Part shown: positions 63,283 through 64,000 of the stretch, piece by piece | Position numbering within the stretch: position 1 is the stretch's first letter | Layout: every line of letters begins with the position of its first letter | Source: Nostoc sp. CHAB 5834 | Lineage (GTDB): Bacteria; Cyanobacteriota; Cyanobacteriia; Cyanobacteriales; Nostocaceae | Reading direction: 5' to 3' | Assembly: GCA_020829485.1 (NCBI GenBank) | Contig: JAIVFU010000008.1 | Coordinates: 77,973 to 141,972, forward strand | DNA length: 64,000 bases | Notes under the pieces: model-generated | Seen by the model: the letters and a program-made list of their open reading frames with translations, nothing else | Told to the model about the DNA's origin: nothing | Database searches by the model: none | Program-made: the position numbers and the translations under genes

Positions 63283-63447
63283 ATGGAAAAACAAATCTCA
63301 AGTAACGGATTAACTAAAGTCCAGGTACTGATTATGGCGATCGCATTTTTTATTATCGTCAGACCTAAAACAACTATAGCAATAACAAATAATCAAAGTT
63401 TCATTTTTGAATATTATCCTGAGACATCGCCTTGCACCAATAACTAA
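63283..63447 (+). CDS. Possible small membrane protein
   Basis: A 54-residue frame after the Uma2 gene: MEKQISSNGLTKVQVLIMAIAFFIIV, then a short polar part with one Cys. One hydrophobic span (about 14-26) could be a signal anchor. A HIP1 octamer lies inside the span's codons. There is no strong ribosome site, so it may be a chance frame or the start of a decayed gene. Confidence 0.3.
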   Translation: MEKQISSNGLTKVQVLIMAIAFFIIVRPKTTIAITNNQSFIFEYYPETSPCTNN

Positions 63448-63490
63448 ATTTTCTCTTCATCAAGGCGATATCTATAATAGTCAGCTTATA

Positions 63491-63655
63491 TTAAGAAAAG
63501 CTGGGGATTTCAGATTTAGAAACTTCTGAGGTTACAGTAGATGATGATTTTGCAGTATTTTGGCTTTTCGCAGATAGAATTGCTAGCAATTTAGGCAGTG
63601 CTAGGCAAGCAACAGTATTTAGCAACGTCAGTAATATACCATCGATTAAACTCAT
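63491..63655 (-). CDS. Possible small membrane protein
   Basis: A 54-residue frame: MSLIDGILLTLLNTVACLALPK, one hydrophobic span, then a Ser/Thr/Lys-rich tail (SSSTVTSEVSKSE). GGAG lies eight bases before the ATG, which supports translation. No family is recognised. Confidence 0.42.
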   Translation of the reverse strand: MSLIDGILLTLLNTVACLALPKLLAILSAKSQNTAKSSSTVTSEVSKSEIPSFS

Positions 63656-64000
63656 ATTGCGATTCTCCAGATATCAAAATTGGTATTTACTATATTTCTA
63701 GTTTGAAGCAAAATTAGTACAATTGCTTCAAAGCAACATTTTGAATTTATTTGATTAGATATAAGCTAACTAAATATATTTTGCACCGAAGTGAGAACGG
63801 TAAGAACCGCTATAGTATTTTCTTGACAAGCTTAAATTAATTATTATAGTACATTGGTGACAAGTTAAGGCTGTAAATCCTTTGTCAAGAGGCTTTCAGA
63901 GAATTGTGGAAAAAAAACTGGTCAGACCCTCGTTGAAGATCGGGAAAAGGAGCGATAATCAACTTAACATTTGGCTTTCTTTTGTGTTTGATAATACCTA
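63656..64000. other. Right-end gap
   Basis: 345 bp to the window edge with no supported gene. AT-rich, with nothing recognised. Confidence 0.45.

Overview
The window comes from a filamentous, Nostoc-like cyanobacterium. It carries a hormogonium motility chemosensory locus (hmp genes plus hmpF), photosystem II psbX next to ycf66, a plastid-type cytochrome c assembly gene, a cyAbrB regulator, a chorismate lyase and a phytol-kinase-like gene. It also has many HIP1 sites (GCGATCGC), heptanucleotide tandem repeats and Uma2-family genes, all typical of Nostocales. Most of it is ordinary chromosome, interrupted by accessory patches rich in toxin-antitoxin genes, repeats and decayed genes.

Layout. 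1-3813 (minus): four chemosensory genes read as hmpA-hmpB-hmpC-hmpD (hmpD runs off the left edge), with hmpF divergent at 4178-5938. 5995-8365 (minus): a HigBA toxin-antitoxin pair, tilS and a Uma2 gene. 8564-13335 (plus): a small EACC1-like protein and a CHAT protease-STAND ATPase-TPR protein whose 120-bp TPR repeat array is cut by two identical nonsense changes and a frameshift. 13336-17332: repeat-rich DNA with a hairpin cluster, a 21-bp minisatellite, a Uma2 gene, a DUF3754-type membrane protein and a MITE nested inside another repeat element. 17333-21300: KGK protein, ccsB and a DUF3352 protein. 21313-25364: three Uma2 genes in a row, two of them a recent 651-bp tandem duplication and the third split by a 2.2-kb group II intron whose maturase is frameshifted.

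25426-30735: chorismate lyase, tRNA-Leu(GAG), accC, a YggT protein, psbX, ycf66 and a TolB-like lipoprotein. 30925-35888: small hypothetical and DUF6887/6888-like genes, a second TolB-like lipoprotein, sdhB, a 1.4-kb gene-free stretch and a cyAbrB1/CalA-type regulator. 36077-45000: CPBP protease, geranylgeranyl reductase-family protein, the pyrH-frr pair, a redoxin, an alpha/beta hydrolase, a phytol-kinase-like gene, yidD, a proline-rich microprotein and ychF. 45214-45893: a MazEF pair whose toxin has a helical insertion. 47578-52867 (minus): a tightly packed three-gene phosphorelay. Its first kinase holds a GAF domain with both DPCF and CH motifs, the signature of a DXCF-type cyanobacteriochrome photoreceptor. 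53196-64000: an O-methyltransferase, two AAA_35-type ATPases, a second HigBA pair, decayed HicBA, a DUF433/PIN-like pair between 188-bp direct repeats with a frameshifted toxin, recQ, and a last Uma2 gene.

Three themes stand out: a probable light-sensing phosphorelay, a multidomain conflict or cell-death module (EACC1-like protein plus CHAT-STAND-TPR) whose repeat sensor is decaying or possibly switchable, and a 21-bp dispersed repeat that appears to insert into HIP1 sites, shown by filled and empty sites inside the window.
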